Source: Bacteroidia bacterium
GTDB taxonomy: Bacteria > Bacteroidota > Bacteroidia > Bacteroidales > Azobacteroidaceae
Assembly (NCBI GenBank): GCA_025999115.1
Contig: BNWW01000040.1
Coordinates: forward strand, 1-21,878
Direction of reading: 5' to 3'
Length of the DNA: 21,878 bases
Each line of letters begins with the position of its first letter. Position 1 is the first letter of the stretch. Both the position numbers and the translations under genes were made by a program. The notes below the pieces were generated by a model that was not told where the DNA came from, did no database searches, and was given only the letters and a program-made list of their open reading frames with translations. Positions 1 to 8,299 of the stretch are shown in pieces.

Positions 1-413
1 ATACGGACAGGAACCGGATCCATGGAAAGCGTGGAATATTGTTGGTTAATATTGGGAGTGGGGATATAAGAAGAATTAGTTGGATAAAGGGAGGTTACGG
101 AATCAATATGTTCTTTAAAATTGATCCATGTACTATCCTGGTCCATGGATAGGATATAAGCGTAATCCTGTTGTTTTGCCCATTGGATACATTGGTTTAA
201 CGGATAGGCAATTCCTTTGTTCCGGTTGGTGGATTGATAAGTGATTTTATGATTGTATTCCGGCAAGGCGATAACATATTGTTCTCGTTCTTCCACCGGC
301 GTATTTTCCCAAATAATCAAGTGATCGACCGAATCAATAAACTGTTTTATATTCAAAATAGTTTCTTCTACGTCGGGATAATAGGTAATGACAATAGCAA
401 CTATTTTATTCAT
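1..413 (-). CDS. Glycosyltransferase family 2, rhamnosyltransferase-like (3' part cut by window edge)
   Basis: The reading frame starts at an ATG at 413 and stays open to the left edge (137 codons seen), so only the N-terminal half is present. The protein begins MNKIVAIVITYYPD, the first beta strand of a GT-A glycosyltransferase. It has STNRNKGIAYPLN near residues 61-73 and a metal-binding MDQDS motif at 90-94. In family GT2 the NxGxA and DQDS motifs are typical of rhamnosyltransferase-like enzymes of O-antigen and capsule loci, which add a sugar to a lipid-linked oligosaccharide on the cytoplasmic face. Sugar specificity cannot be read from this. The start overlaps the flippase stop by 8 bases (ATGAATAA), so the two genes are translationally coupled and co-transcribed. 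Confidence 0.9.
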   Translation of the reverse strand, partial: MNKIVAIVITYYPDVEETILNIKQFIDSVDHLIIWENTPVEEREQYVIALPEYNHKITYQSTNRNKGIAYPLNQCIQWAKQQDYAYILSMDQDSTWINFKEHIDSVTSLYPTNSSYIPTPNINQQYSTLSMDPVPVR

Positions 414-1950
414 GTTTTTTCTTTTTTATTAAATAGAATAATTGTTGTTTTTCTTGGCGATTCACACCGAAAGTAAACGAGAACAATACAACCGTAGCAA
501 CAGCTAATGGAACCGTTACGATAAATCGAATCAAGCCGTATTCAAACAAAGAATGGATATAAAAAACAAGAGCGCAAGATAATATTGTGATAACTAAAAT
601 GGGAAAAATATTTTTTTTCACATATTCTCTCAATGAAAAATTCATGACACTTTTTAATACAATGATTCTGCAAATATGCGCAATTATCGAAATGAAAATG
701 GAAACGTAGAAAGCCGATTCAACGGCATATCCCAATTTGAAAGCTAAATAAGTAAGCGGTAAGCTTAAAAGGATCACGGTTTCGACAATCAGATTATATC
801 GCTTTAAAGCCCGTGTGCCGATGGCATGAATCATGGTGGAAATGGGAGCGTTCATCGATAGAATCAAGGCGGATATTAGATTTAATTGAGTAAAAACCAA
901 CATGTGATCGCTTACCTCGTCCAACCATAAATTCAATAGATATTCAGTTTCCACCAAGAGCGGAAGGAACACAACAAATAACAGGAAATAGGAAAATTTA
1001 CTGCTTAAATAAAACAGACGGAGGGTGTAGTCATCGTTTTGTTCCGCATAACTTTTAATTAAGGGTGGGCGTATCACAACAAAAAAATTGTCCGACAATA
1101 AATTCATCGCATTACTCACTTGAAAGGCGATCGCGCGAGCAGCATTTTCCAAGGGTCCGAAAAAAACATTGGTAATCAGATTATTTCCTTGGTTATAGGT
1201 CATTCCGGCTAATGCGCCAAACAAATTCCAACCGGAATAAGAGAAAATAGAACGAAATATTTTCGGATTCCAAGCTAAATTAAAATGACATTCTTTATAA
1301 TTTTTCCGGCAATAGAAGATCCCGATACTTTCGATAAGCAACGTGATGGCCAACAACATGAATCCATACATAAACAGTTTATCATAAGGCATTTGGGACA
1401 GCGGTATCAACATCAGTAATTTCAGTGTCGCTCCCACCATGTTCAGAATGGCAAACAGTTTCATGTTTTCGTGAGCGATAATCATGGAGGAAAAAGGAAT
1501 CGACCATACCGATATGGAAAAAGAAACAAGTGAAAATTGATAAATCCAAAAGGTAACATCCTGACGATCAGCCGGAATATTCATTTTATTATTTAAAAAC
1601 CATAACCCCACCGTTTCGGCAATAATGATAATGAAGATGACCACAGTAGAGTAAATCCATAAACTGGTATTAAAAATGGTGTTTTGCTCTTCCGAATCCT
1701 GCTTTCCGATAGCGTAAGCATAAAAACGCATGGTCGCCGTCTGTAAAGACCCGGTAACAAAAGAAATAAAAGCAACCAATCCTCCGACTACATTATAAAT
1801 ACCATAGTCTTCTATTCCTAAAATTTTCAAAGCAAGTTTTACGGTTATGAGGGAAATAGCCGTAACTACAAACATTCTACAATACATAATAAACGTATTT
1901 TTTGCGATACGTCTATTGTTAGTAACCGATTTATTTTCTTGTATAATCAT
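406..1950 (-). CDS. Oligosaccharide flippase (MOP/Wzx-like)
   Basis: A 514-residue, very hydrophobic protein with about 12-14 predicted membrane segments, the size and layout of MOP-superfamily polysaccharide exporters (Wzx/RfbX type). A short basic N-terminus (NNRRIAKNT) leads into the first helix. The segment ILGIEDYGIYNVVGGLVA, near residues 42-59, is the conserved early motif of Bacteroidota lipopolysaccharide flippases. It should move undecaprenyl-diphosphate-linked repeat units across the inner membrane. An in-frame ATG at 1971 exists, but a TAnnTTTG -7 box lies between it and the ATG at 1950, so 1950 is chosen. The gene is divergent from the WbsX-like gene and overlaps the following GT2 by 8 bases. 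Membership in the superfamily is clear; the transported oligosaccharide is unknown. Confidence 0.92.
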   Translation of the reverse strand: MIIQENKSVTNNRRIAKNTFIMYCRMFVVTAISLITVKLALKILGIEDYGIYNVVGGLVAFISFVTGSLQTATMRFYAYAIGKQDSEEQNTIFNTSLWIYSTVVIFIIIIAETVGLWFLNNKMNIPADRQDVTFWIYQFSLVSFSISVWSIPFSSMIIAHENMKLFAILNMVGATLKLLMLIPLSQMPYDKLFMYGFMLLAITLLIESIGIFYCRKNYKECHFNLAWNPKIFRSIFSYSGWNLFGALAGMTYNQGNNLITNVFFGPLENAARAIAFQVSNAMNLLSDNFFVVIRPPLIKSYAEQNDDYTLRLFYLSSKFSYFLLFVVFLPLLVETEYLLNLWLDEVSDHMLVFTQLNLISALILSMNAPISTMIHAIGTRALKRYNLIVETVILLSLPLTYLAFKLGYAVESAFYVSIFISIIAHICRIIVLKSVMNFSLREYVKKNIFPILVITILSCALVFYIHSLFEYGLIRFIVTVPLAVATVVLFSFTFGVNRQEKQQLFYLIKKKKHE

Positions 1951-1958
1951 AATTCCGG

Positions 1959-1966
1959 CAAAAATA
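1959..1966 (-). promoter_or_regulatory. Putative Bacteroidota -7 box for the flippase operon
   Basis: The reverse strand reads TATTTTTG, an exact match to TAnnTTTG, ending 8 bases before the flippase ATG at 1950. No TTG-type -33 box is seen 19-21 bases upstream, and the leader would be only a few bases long, so this is a moderate call. It lies 31 bases from the -7 box of the divergent plus-strand promoter. Confidence 0.45.
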
Positions 1967-1975
1967 CGCAATATT

Positions 1976-2005
1976 TTGATATGATAAAAGAAAATTATAC
2001 TTTTG
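1976..2005 (+). promoter_or_regulatory. Putative Bacteroidota promoter for the WbsX/GT2 operon
   Basis: TTG at 1976-1978 and TACTTTTG at 1998-2005 are 19 bases apart and match the Bacteroidota pattern (TTG-type -33 element, TAnnTTTG -7 element). Transcription would begin near 2012. This places the first usable ATG codons at 2022, 2033 and 2042 and rules out the TTG at 2003 as a start. Confidence 0.65.
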
Positions 2006-2041
2006 CAAGCTAATTATCGAAATGAATGGTTTATGAATGAA

Positions 2042-3148
2042 ATGAACAAAATACGTCCGATCGCGTTTTATCTGCCTCAATTTCACCCGATTCCCGAAAA
2101 CGACGAGTGGTGGAGCAAAGGATTTACCGAATGGACCAATGTGGCGAAAGCCAAGCCTTTATTCAAAGGACATCAACAACCGAATTTACCCGGAGAATTG
2201 GGTTTTTATGATTTGAGATTGAGCGAAGTGCGCGAACAACAAGCCGCCTTAGCGAAAGAATATGGTATCGAAGGCTTTATGTATTGGCATTATTGGTTTG
2301 CCGGAAAACGTCTTTTGGAACGTCCCTTCAAGGAAGTGCTGGAAAGTAAAAAACCGGATTTCCCTTTCTGTCTGGGTTGGGCGAACGAAACATGGAGCGG
2401 AGTATGGCATGGCGCGAAAGACAAAATTCTGATGGAACAAACATATCCGGGAGAGGCCGACTATGTGGCGCATTTTTATGCCGTTCTCGACGCCTTCAAA
2501 GATCCGCGTTATATCACGGTCGAAGGCAAACCCTTGTTTACCGTGTATGTACCTTTCAACCTTCCGGATGCTTCGTTCTTTATCGCTACTTGGCAGAAGT
2601 TGGCGAAACAGGAAGGCTTGAACGGAATTTATTTTGTCGGTTTTTCCGGCGATTTGGAAAAAGACTATCAAAAGTTGTTGGATATGGGTTTCGACGGCGT
2701 GCATTTCCAACGAATAAAAGAAGCGACCGAATACATTATCCGGCAACATTTTTTCCATCGATTGCAACGGAAATTATATAATATGGGGCTTTATAAACGA
2801 TATACTTTCAAAGGCATTTATGATTACGAAGAATATATTCGATACCTGACCAAACCCACCGATACGATCGAAAACGCATATCCCGTAGTGGTGCCGAAGT
2901 GGGATAATTCTCCTCGATCGGGACGAAACAGTTTAATTGTAGTCAATTCCACCCCCGAACTTTTCCGAAAACATTTGAGAAATGTCTTTCAATTGTTGAA
3001 GAAAAAACGAAAAGAACAACGAATTGTCTTTATTAAATCGTGGAATGAATGGGCAGAAGGGAATTATATGGAGCCGGATAGCCGCTTCGGCCGGAAATAT
3101 TTGGAAGTATTCAAAGAAGAAGTAAATCGTTTCGAAGCCGATGAATAA
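2042..3148 (+). CDS. WbsX-like protein with glycoside hydrolase family 99-like domain
   Basis: A 368-residue protein of the Glyco_tran_WbsX family, found in O-antigen and capsule loci and usually annotated as GH99-like. Conserved blocks are IAFYLPQFHPIPENDEWW (residues 7-24), GFTEWTNVAKAKPLF (27-41), GFMYWHYWFAGKRLLE (78-93), GWANETWSG (112-120) and WNEWAEGNYMEPD (334-346). The last holds the paired acidic residues E336 and E339. Whether the family transfers or cleaves sugars is not settled; it probably acts on the repeat unit made here. No signal peptide is visible, so a cytoplasmic location is likely. ATG 2033 is an alternative start three codons upstream. The frame extends back to a TTG at 2003, but that overlaps the promoter. 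The 3' end overlaps the next gene by 8 bases (ATGAATAA). Confidence 0.9.
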   Translation: MNKIRPIAFYLPQFHPIPENDEWWSKGFTEWTNVAKAKPLFKGHQQPNLPGELGFYDLRLSEVREQQAALAKEYGIEGFMYWHYWFAGKRLLERPFKEVLESKKPDFPFCLGWANETWSGVWHGAKDKILMEQTYPGEADYVAHFYAVLDAFKDPRYITVEGKPLFTVYVPFNLPDASFFIATWQKLAKQEGLNGIYFVGFSGDLEKDYQKLLDMGFDGVHFQRIKEATEYIIRQHFFHRLQRKLYNMGLYKRYTFKGIYDYEEYIRYLTKPTDTIENAYPVVVPKWDNSPRSGRNSLIVVNSTPELFRKHLRNVFQLLKKKRKEQRIVFIKSWNEWAEGNYMEPDSRFGRKYLEVFKEEVNRFEADE

Positions 3149-4115
3149 TCCCGAAATTTCTATCGTAATCCCCGTTTATAATGCGGAAAAATATTTGCTC
3201 GAATGTTTAGAAAGCATTATCAATCAAACCATTCCGAATTGGGAAGTATTGTTGATTGATGACGGAAGTACGGATGGCAGTCCGGAAATCTGCGAAGATT
3301 ATGCCCGAAAAGACGCCCGTATCCGCGTTTTCCATCAACCGAATAGCGGAGCAAGCGCTGCACGAAACAAAGGAATCGACGAAGCCCAAGGCCATTGGAT
3401 CACTTTTGTGGATAGCGACGATTGGATTGCCGCCGGTTATTTGGAAAAATTGCTCAATACGCTAACCGGCCAACAAGTTGAGGCTGTATTTTGCAATTGT
3501 TTTTTGGTACAAAAAAACGAAATTACGCCGAACTATGTTTATCCGGGAAACACTTTATTGGAAGGCAGTGAGGTTTTAAGAAAATCGCTGCTCATTTTTG
3601 GAATGCGGTCGGAACTGTGGGGAAAAATGTTTAAAAGAGAGTTTTTAAATGCTCATCGTATCAACCAAAACCTCCGAATCGGCGAAGATATGCTCTACCT
3701 GTTCGAACTTTATAATCTTCATCCTCAGAAAACCGCCATTCTGAAAGAACCGTTGTACTATTACCGCCAATTGGAAACTTCCGTCATGCGCACCGGTAAT
3801 TTAGTCCAAAATATTAAAGACACGTTGTTGGCGTATGAGCAATTCGTCCGCGATTATCCGGACATAAAAGAAAAATATCCGGTAGAAAATGCTACCTATA
3901 TAGTTCGCTTATTGACTTTATTTACCAAACAAGACGTCATCACCCAATTCAAAGATCCGTATGCCTTGCAATTACTGAAAGATAATTTTGAAACGGCAAA
4001 AAACAATTTAAATGCCAATGAAATCCGTTTCATCCGGATGTTGTATGTTCATCCTTGGCTTGCAAAAACAGGAGTTGAAATCAATAATTTGAAATATCGT
4101 TTTAAAAAGAAATAG
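3141..4115 (+). CDS. Glycosyltransferase family 2
   Basis: A 324-residue enzyme with a complete GT-A domain at the N-terminus. It has ISIVIPVYNAEKYL (residues 6-19), the nucleotide-binding IDDGSTDGS (39-47), the NSGASAARNKGI segment (68-79) and the metal-binding DSDD (91-94). The C-terminal third is helical and acceptor-specific. It resembles the common Bacteroidota capsule GT2 enzymes that add galactose, glucose or N-acetylated sugars from NDP donors to a lipid-linked acceptor at the inner membrane, but donor and linkage cannot be assigned. It is the second gene of the plus-strand module, overlaps the WbsX-like gene by 8 bases, and directly abuts the next GT2 (TAG followed by ATG with no gap). 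Confidence 0.93.
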   Translation: MNNPEISIVIPVYNAEKYLLECLESIINQTIPNWEVLLIDDGSTDGSPEICEDYARKDARIRVFHQPNSGASAARNKGIDEAQGHWITFVDSDDWIAAGYLEKLLNTLTGQQVEAVFCNCFLVQKNEITPNYVYPGNTLLEGSEVLRKSLLIFGMRSELWGKMFKREFLNAHRINQNLRIGEDMLYLFELYNLHPQKTAILKEPLYYYRQLETSVMRTGNLVQNIKDTLLAYEQFVRDYPDIKEKYPVENATYIVRLLTLFTKQDVITQFKDPYALQLLKDNFETAKNNLNANEIRFIRMLYVHPWLAKTGVEINNLKYRFKKK

Positions 4116-5138
4116 ATGACAGAGAATTTGAAATCGCCGCTCATCTCGATTATTCTTCCGGTATATAACGGCGAAAAATATTTGCGGGAAGCCATGGATT
4201 CGATTGTGGCGCAAACGTTCCGGTTATGGGAATTAATTGTCATTAACAACGCTTCCACCGATTCCAGCCGCGAGATTGTTTTGCAGTATAACGATTCCCG
4301 GATTATTCTTTTAGATAATGAAACCAATCAAGGCTTGATTTACAGTTTGAACAAGGGACTTGCTCACTGTCGCGGAAAATACATCTCTCGCATTGATGCC
4401 GACGATATCGCTTTACCCGAAAAATTACAAACGCAATACGATTTTATGGAAACGCATCCCGAAACCGGCGTTTGCGGTTGTTCCATGGAAGCTTTCAACG
4501 ATGAAAAACATTACAGCCAACGAGTGGATTTTGCCACTTTCGACCAAGCGATTCGCGCTTTCGCTTTTTTTCAGTCGCCGTTCAATCATCCGTCCATCAT
4601 CTTGCGGAAATCCGTGTTGGACGAACATCAATTGAAATATCCCAGCCTCTACCGGAATGCGGAAGATTACGGTTTCTGGATCGAAATACTGAAATATACA
4701 CAAGGCGCCAATATCTCGCAGGTTTTAACACGCTATCGAAAACACGAAAATAGCGAAACCGCCATCGATGATAAAAAAACGGAAGTGAAGGTAAGTATCA
4801 TTGTGCAAATCCATACACGCTATTTACAGCAAAACGGCATTGACTTGACACCGGAACAAATGCTATTTTATACGCGCTTTACCGACCGGTCGATCCCTTG
4901 CCATTTAAATAGAAAAAATCAAAAGGAAATAGAAAAAGTCTTGAAGGATTTTCTCTCGCAATTAAAGCAAAAGCAAGCGGCGCTTTATCCCGGTGTTCTT
5001 CATTATTTATCCGTTAATACATTTGTTAAATTTTTCAATACCCGGAAATTTCCTCACAGTCTGTTTTTGTTGAAACTCTATGCCGGCGGCGCTTGGTATT
5101 ATATCAGGCGGTTTTTACCCTCTGTTCCCTGTCAATAA
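4116..5138 (+). CDS. Glycosyltransferase family 2
   Basis: A 340-residue GT-A enzyme with LISIILPVYNGEKYLREA (residues 9-26), the nucleotide-binding region VINNASTDSS (42-51), NQGLIYSLNKGL (71-82) and RIDADD (92-97) carrying the DxD-type metal ligands. INNAS in place of IDDGS is a common variant in GT2 enzymes of the DUF4422/WcaA-like group. The tail after about residue 230 is basic and lacks clear membrane spans. The ATG follows the preceding stop codon with no spacer, so translation is coupled. The last 24 bases overlap, tail to tail, the 3' end of the acyltransferase gene on the other strand. Donor and acceptor are unknown. Confidence 0.93.
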   Translation: MTENLKSPLISIILPVYNGEKYLREAMDSIVAQTFRLWELIVINNASTDSSREIVLQYNDSRIILLDNETNQGLIYSLNKGLAHCRGKYISRIDADDIALPEKLQTQYDFMETHPETGVCGCSMEAFNDEKHYSQRVDFATFDQAIRAFAFFQSPFNHPSIILRKSVLDEHQLKYPSLYRNAEDYGFWIEILKYTQGANISQVLTRYRKHENSETAIDDKKTEVKVSIIVQIHTRYLQQNGIDLTPEQMLFYTRFTDRSIPCHLNRKNQKEIEKVLKDFLSQLKQKQAALYPGVLHYLSVNTFVKFFNTRKFPHSLFLLKLYAGGAWYYIRRFLPSVPCQ

Positions 5139-6269
5139 GTTCAGTATCTTGGGTGTAAACCGTTGCATTAAATAATAGATAGTCATACAAATACAGACAC
5201 ATATAAAGGGTATGCTAAAGTACCGGATGAACAAAACGATTATATTTTCCGAATTAAATACCTTGTCAAACAATTTGATAGTCCAACGTAAAATTAATAT
5301 TGCATGTATTGCATATACAAAAAAACTGGCTTTTGACAAATAGTTAGAAACTTTCAGTTGATTGCGTTCCATGAAAAAGGAAGTAATATTGACAGCTGTT
5401 ATTACTCCTGATATCTCATAAAGAGGAATAAAGTATTCCCTTATCTCGCGACTGTCATAGATGGTCGATAATACCATACTGATTATCGCTAACAATCCCC
5501 AAAAATATTGTCCTTTTCGCAACGACAAAACTAAATTTTTCCCGTGAATGCTAAAATACGCCCCCAAACTGAAAAAGAAAAGAGCAAGAAGAAAAAGATA
5601 TGTACTAAACCCGGGCATAACAAATCCGATTCGAGTATAATAAAATATGCCTACTAACAAGATACCATAAAGTTTTGTGTATTTTATAAAATAGTAAATG
5701 AAAGGTGTTAAAAATACCATAACTATCAACTCTTTTAAAAACCACATTGGCAAAAGATAGGGGCCATAGTTGGGTATCGGCCAACCTAACACATTTGTAT
5801 TTGTGCCGGCCCATTCGCTACAATTCCAAAATATATGCCACAAACCTTTATCATACAAATCATTGAAAAAAATCAAAACATTTCCGTCTTTTTTTATTAA
5901 CGTTATGGCTGCATCAATCATAATTGGAATTAAATTCCATAGAATATACGGAATAATCAAGGTAAAGAAACGGCTTTTAATTTTTTTGATATAAATACTC
6001 TTATTCCATTTGTCGATTTTGTAAAAGAATAGAAAACCTGAAAACATAAAAAAACAGGGTACGGCGATGTCTGTTGCCACATGCGACAAACAAGTTCCGA
6101 TAATACTGTAAATATCCATACCTTTAAGGGATAAATAATTGACCGATTGCATATCTACAATAGGATTCATGTGAATAAAAATCACCGCTACCGCCAACGG
6201 AAATCGTAACCAATCAATAGTTTTTGACTGTATTACATTGTAATTTATGCTATCAGCGCCGGCAACCAT
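5115..6269 (-). CDS. Membrane acyltransferase, family 3 (polysaccharide O-acylation)
   Basis: A 384-residue polytopic protein with about ten hydrophobic segments. The first membrane helix carries IDWLRFPLAVAVIFIHMNP (residues 18-36), including the conserved Arg22 and His33 of acyltransferase family 3 (OafA/NodX/WecH type). These proteins move an acyl group, usually acetyl, from a cytoplasmic donor to a sugar of a surface glycan. Here it probably O-acetylates a residue of the repeat unit. The start fits a -7 box at 6299-6306, giving a leader of about 20 bases. It is a single-gene unit on the minus strand, and its stop lies inside the 3' end of the converging GT2 gene. The coding region looks more A+T-rich than its neighbours, partly because of its membrane residues. 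Confidence 0.9.
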   Translation of the reverse strand: MVAGADSINYNVIQSKTIDWLRFPLAVAVIFIHMNPIVDMQSVNYLSLKGMDIYSIIGTCLSHVATDIAVPCFFMFSGFLFFYKIDKWNKSIYIKKIKSRFFTLIIPYILWNLIPIMIDAAITLIKKDGNVLIFFNDLYDKGLWHIFWNCSEWAGTNTNVLGWPIPNYGPYLLPMWFLKELIVMVFLTPFIYYFIKYTKLYGILLVGIFYYTRIGFVMPGFSTYLFLLALFFFSLGAYFSIHGKNLVLSLRKGQYFWGLLAIISMVLSTIYDSREIREYFIPLYEISGVITAVNITSFFMERNQLKVSNYLSKASFFVYAIHAILILRWTIKLFDKVFNSENIIVLFIRYFSIPFICVCICMTIYYLMQRFTPKILNLLTGNRG

Positions 6270-6298
6270 ACAAAAAGGGTATTGTTTGAAAATAAATG

Positions 6299-6306
6299 CA
6301 AAGATA
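6299..6306 (-). promoter_or_regulatory. Putative -7 box for the acyltransferase gene
   Basis: The reverse strand reads TATCTTTG, a perfect TAnnTTTG match, 29 bases upstream of the ATG at 6269. No clear TTG -33 element was found at the expected distance. It sits in the 127-base divergent spacer 6270-6396 together with the promoter of the CDP-sugar operon. Confidence 0.55.
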
Positions 6307-6340
6307 TAAAAAAATTCTTAAATCCCTAAATCTATGAGGC

Positions 6341-6371
6341 TTGCTTTTCACTAAAATAATACCTACTTTTG
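6341..6371 (+). promoter_or_regulatory. Putative promoter of the CDP-sugar operon
   Basis: TTG at 6341-6343 and TACTTTTG at 6364-6371 are separated by 20 bases, the usual Bacteroidota arrangement. The predicted transcript start is near 6378, leaving a leader of about 20 bases before the ATG at 6397. The leader has no Shine-Dalgarno site. Confidence 0.65.
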
Positions 6372-6396
6372 TCCGCATAAAAATAAATTCCGGTTT

Positions 6397-7170
6397 ATGA
6401 AAGCAGTATTATTAGCGGGGGGATTCGGTACGCGCTTGAGCGAAGCGACTAATTTGATTCCCAAACCGATGGTAGAAATCGGCGGAAAACCGATTCTGTG
6501 GCATATCATGAAGATATACAGTCATTACGGTATTCAAGAATTTGTGATTTGTTGCGGCTATAAACAATATATCATCAAAGAATATTTTGCCAACTATTTT
6601 CGACATAACAGCGATATAACCGTTGATTTATTCGACAACAGTATCGAAATGCTGGACAATCATTCCGAAAATTGGAAAGTAACCATGGTGGATACGGGTT
6701 TGAATACAATGACCGGCGGACGTATCAAACGAATCCAAAAATATATCGGAAACGAACCTTTCTGCTTGACTTACGGCGACGGTATAGCCGATGTAAATAT
6801 CGCCCAAACTATCGAAGATCATAAGAAATCCGGCAAATATTTGTCTATGATGGCTTACCAACCCGGCGGACGTCTGGGCGTTTTGAATATTAATGATGAA
6901 GACGGAACGGTCGAATCGTTTATCGAAAAACCAACCGAAACCGGTACATGGATTAATGCCGGCTTTTTCGTGTGCGAACCCCAAGTATTCAATTATTTGG
7001 AAGGCGATCATGAAATGTTTGAAAAAGAACCCATGCAACGGATTTTAGCCGAACAACAACTGCGCGCCTACAAACATACCGGTTTTTGGATGCCGATGGA
7101 TACTTTGCGCGATAACACGGAACTCAATCAACTGTGGGCGGAAAATAAAGCGGCTTGGAAAGTTTGGTAA
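6397..7170 (+). CDS. rfbF: Glucose-1-phosphate cytidylyltransferase
   Basis: A 257-residue nucleotidyltransferase that makes CDP-glucose from CTP and alpha-D-glucose 1-phosphate, the first step towards CDP-6-deoxy and CDP-3,6-dideoxy sugars. It begins with the nucleotide-binding signature LLAGGFGTRLSEATNLIPKP (residues 5-24). It carries ILWHIMKIYSHYGIQEFVIC (33-52) and YGDGIADVN (126-134), whose Asp is expected to bind the metal. The ATNLIPKPM form of the signature separates the RfbF/DdhA family from RfbA-type thymidylyltransferases. Length matches the family (about 257). It is the first gene of the plus-strand operon, 27 bases before the dehydratase that uses its product. The enzyme is cytoplasmic. 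Confidence 0.95.
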   Translation: MKAVLLAGGFGTRLSEATNLIPKPMVEIGGKPILWHIMKIYSHYGIQEFVICCGYKQYIIKEYFANYFRHNSDITVDLFDNSIEMLDNHSENWKVTMVDTGLNTMTGGRIKRIQKYIGNEPFCLTYGDGIADVNIAQTIEDHKKSGKYLSMMAYQPGGRLGVLNINDEDGTVESFIEKPTETGTWINAGFFVCEPQVFNYLEGDHEMFEKEPMQRILAEQQLRAYKHTGFWMPMDTLRDNTELNQLWAENKAAWKVW

Positions 7171-7197
7171 TAGCTATATCCATTAAAAATAAACAAT

Positions 7198-8298
7198 ATG
7201 GCATTTAATAATATTTATCAAGGGAAAAAGGTGTTAATAACCGGCAATACCGGCTTCAAAGGATCTTGGTTGAGCGCTTGGCTTTTGAATATGGGTGCGG
7301 AAGTATATGGTTTTTCGATAGATATTCCCACTTCGCCTTCGATTTTCGAAGTTTTGGGATTAGAAAAAAAATTGCATCATCACTTCGGCGACATTCGCAA
7401 TAAAGAAGACGTGAATGCTTACATTCAACAGATTCGGCCGGATTTTATTTTTCATTTAGCCGCTCAAGCAATTGTATCTACTTCTTATACCAGTCCGTTT
7501 GATACGATTACAACCAATGTTACCGGAACGGCTTCGGTATTGGAAGGTATCCGGAATATTTCGTGGGAATGTACTTGCGTGCTGATTACCAGCGATAAAG
7601 CCTACGACAATGTGGAATGGATTTGGGGCTATCGTGAAAAAGATGCGATGGGCGGAAAAGATGTTTATTCCGGTTCCAAAGGCGCTGCCGAATTGACGAT
7701 CAAATGTTATTGGCATTCATTTATTAAAGCGATGCCGAACATTAAATTGGGGATTGCCCGTGCAGGAAATGTGGTCGGCGGCGGCGATTGGGCGAAAGAT
7801 CGCATCATCGTCGATTGCGTCAAAGCATTCAGCCGGGGAGAAACGGTAGAAATTCGCAGTCCGAAAGCCACTCGCCCTTGGCAACACGTGTTGGAGCCTT
7901 TGAGCGGTTATTTAACATTAGGACAATATCTCTATGAAGGAAATGCCCAAAACGGAGAAGCCTATAATTTCGGCCCTCGTGCCGAACAAACCAAAACCGT
8001 TTTTGAATTGGCGCAGGATTTGGCCGCCCATTGGGGAATCGACAAAAATAAAGCGGTAAAATTGACCGGAAATATTCCTTTTGAAGAGGCAAATCTGTTG
8101 AAATTGAACTGTGATAAGGCCTTGGCGTATTTGCATTGGCATTCTACTTGGCAGTATGAACAATGTGTATCGATGATTGCCCAATGGTATAAAGCCTATT
8201 ATCTGGAAAAGAGAACGGATTTGTATGCACTGACTACCGAACAAATTGATTCGTATGTGCAGGAAGCTGCGAAACAACAATTAACTTGGGCGAAATAA
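7198..8298 (+). CDS. rfbG: CDP-glucose 4,6-dehydratase
   Basis: A 366-residue short-chain dehydrogenase/reductase of the extended class that converts CDP-glucose to CDP-4-keto-6-deoxyglucose with bound NAD. It shows the Rossmann motif ITGNTGFKGSWLSAWL (residues 14-29), HLAAQAIVSTSY (86-97), the TSDKAY block (131-136) and the catalytic YSGSK (157-161, Tyr157 and Lys161). NTGFKGSWL and the W-rich region after TSDKAYDN are hallmarks of the RfbG/DdhB family. The adjacent cytidylyltransferase supplies its substrate. The following epimerase gene starts one base after its stop codon, so the genes are tightly coupled. Confidence 0.95.
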   Translation: MAFNNIYQGKKVLITGNTGFKGSWLSAWLLNMGAEVYGFSIDIPTSPSIFEVLGLEKKLHHHFGDIRNKEDVNAYIQQIRPDFIFHLAAQAIVSTSYTSPFDTITTNVTGTASVLEGIRNISWECTCVLITSDKAYDNVEWIWGYREKDAMGGKDVYSGSKGAAELTIKCYWHSFIKAMPNIKLGIARAGNVVGGGDWAKDRIIVDCVKAFSRGETVEIRSPKATRPWQHVLEPLSGYLTLGQYLYEGNAQNGEAYNFGPRAEQTKTVFELAQDLAAHWGIDKNKAVKLTGNIPFEEANLLKLNCDKALAYLHWHSTWQYEQCVSMIAQWYKAYYLEKRTDLYALTTEQIDSYVQEAAKQQLTWAK

Positions 8299-8299
8299 G

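Noticed and set aside
1951..1971. Seven-residue N-terminal extension of the flippase (ATG at 1971)
   Set aside because: The putative -7 box lies downstream of this ATG, and the ATG at 1950 gives a normal flippase N-terminus.
2003..2041. N-terminal extension of the WbsX-like protein from a TTG codon
   Set aside because: The TTG overlaps the -7 element, so it would not be in the mRNA. Homologous proteins begin close to the RPIAFYLPQ block.
2249..2767. A 172-codon minus-strand frame inside the WbsX-like gene
   Set aside because: It is antisense to an obvious conserved gene, has no family features, and no start signals.
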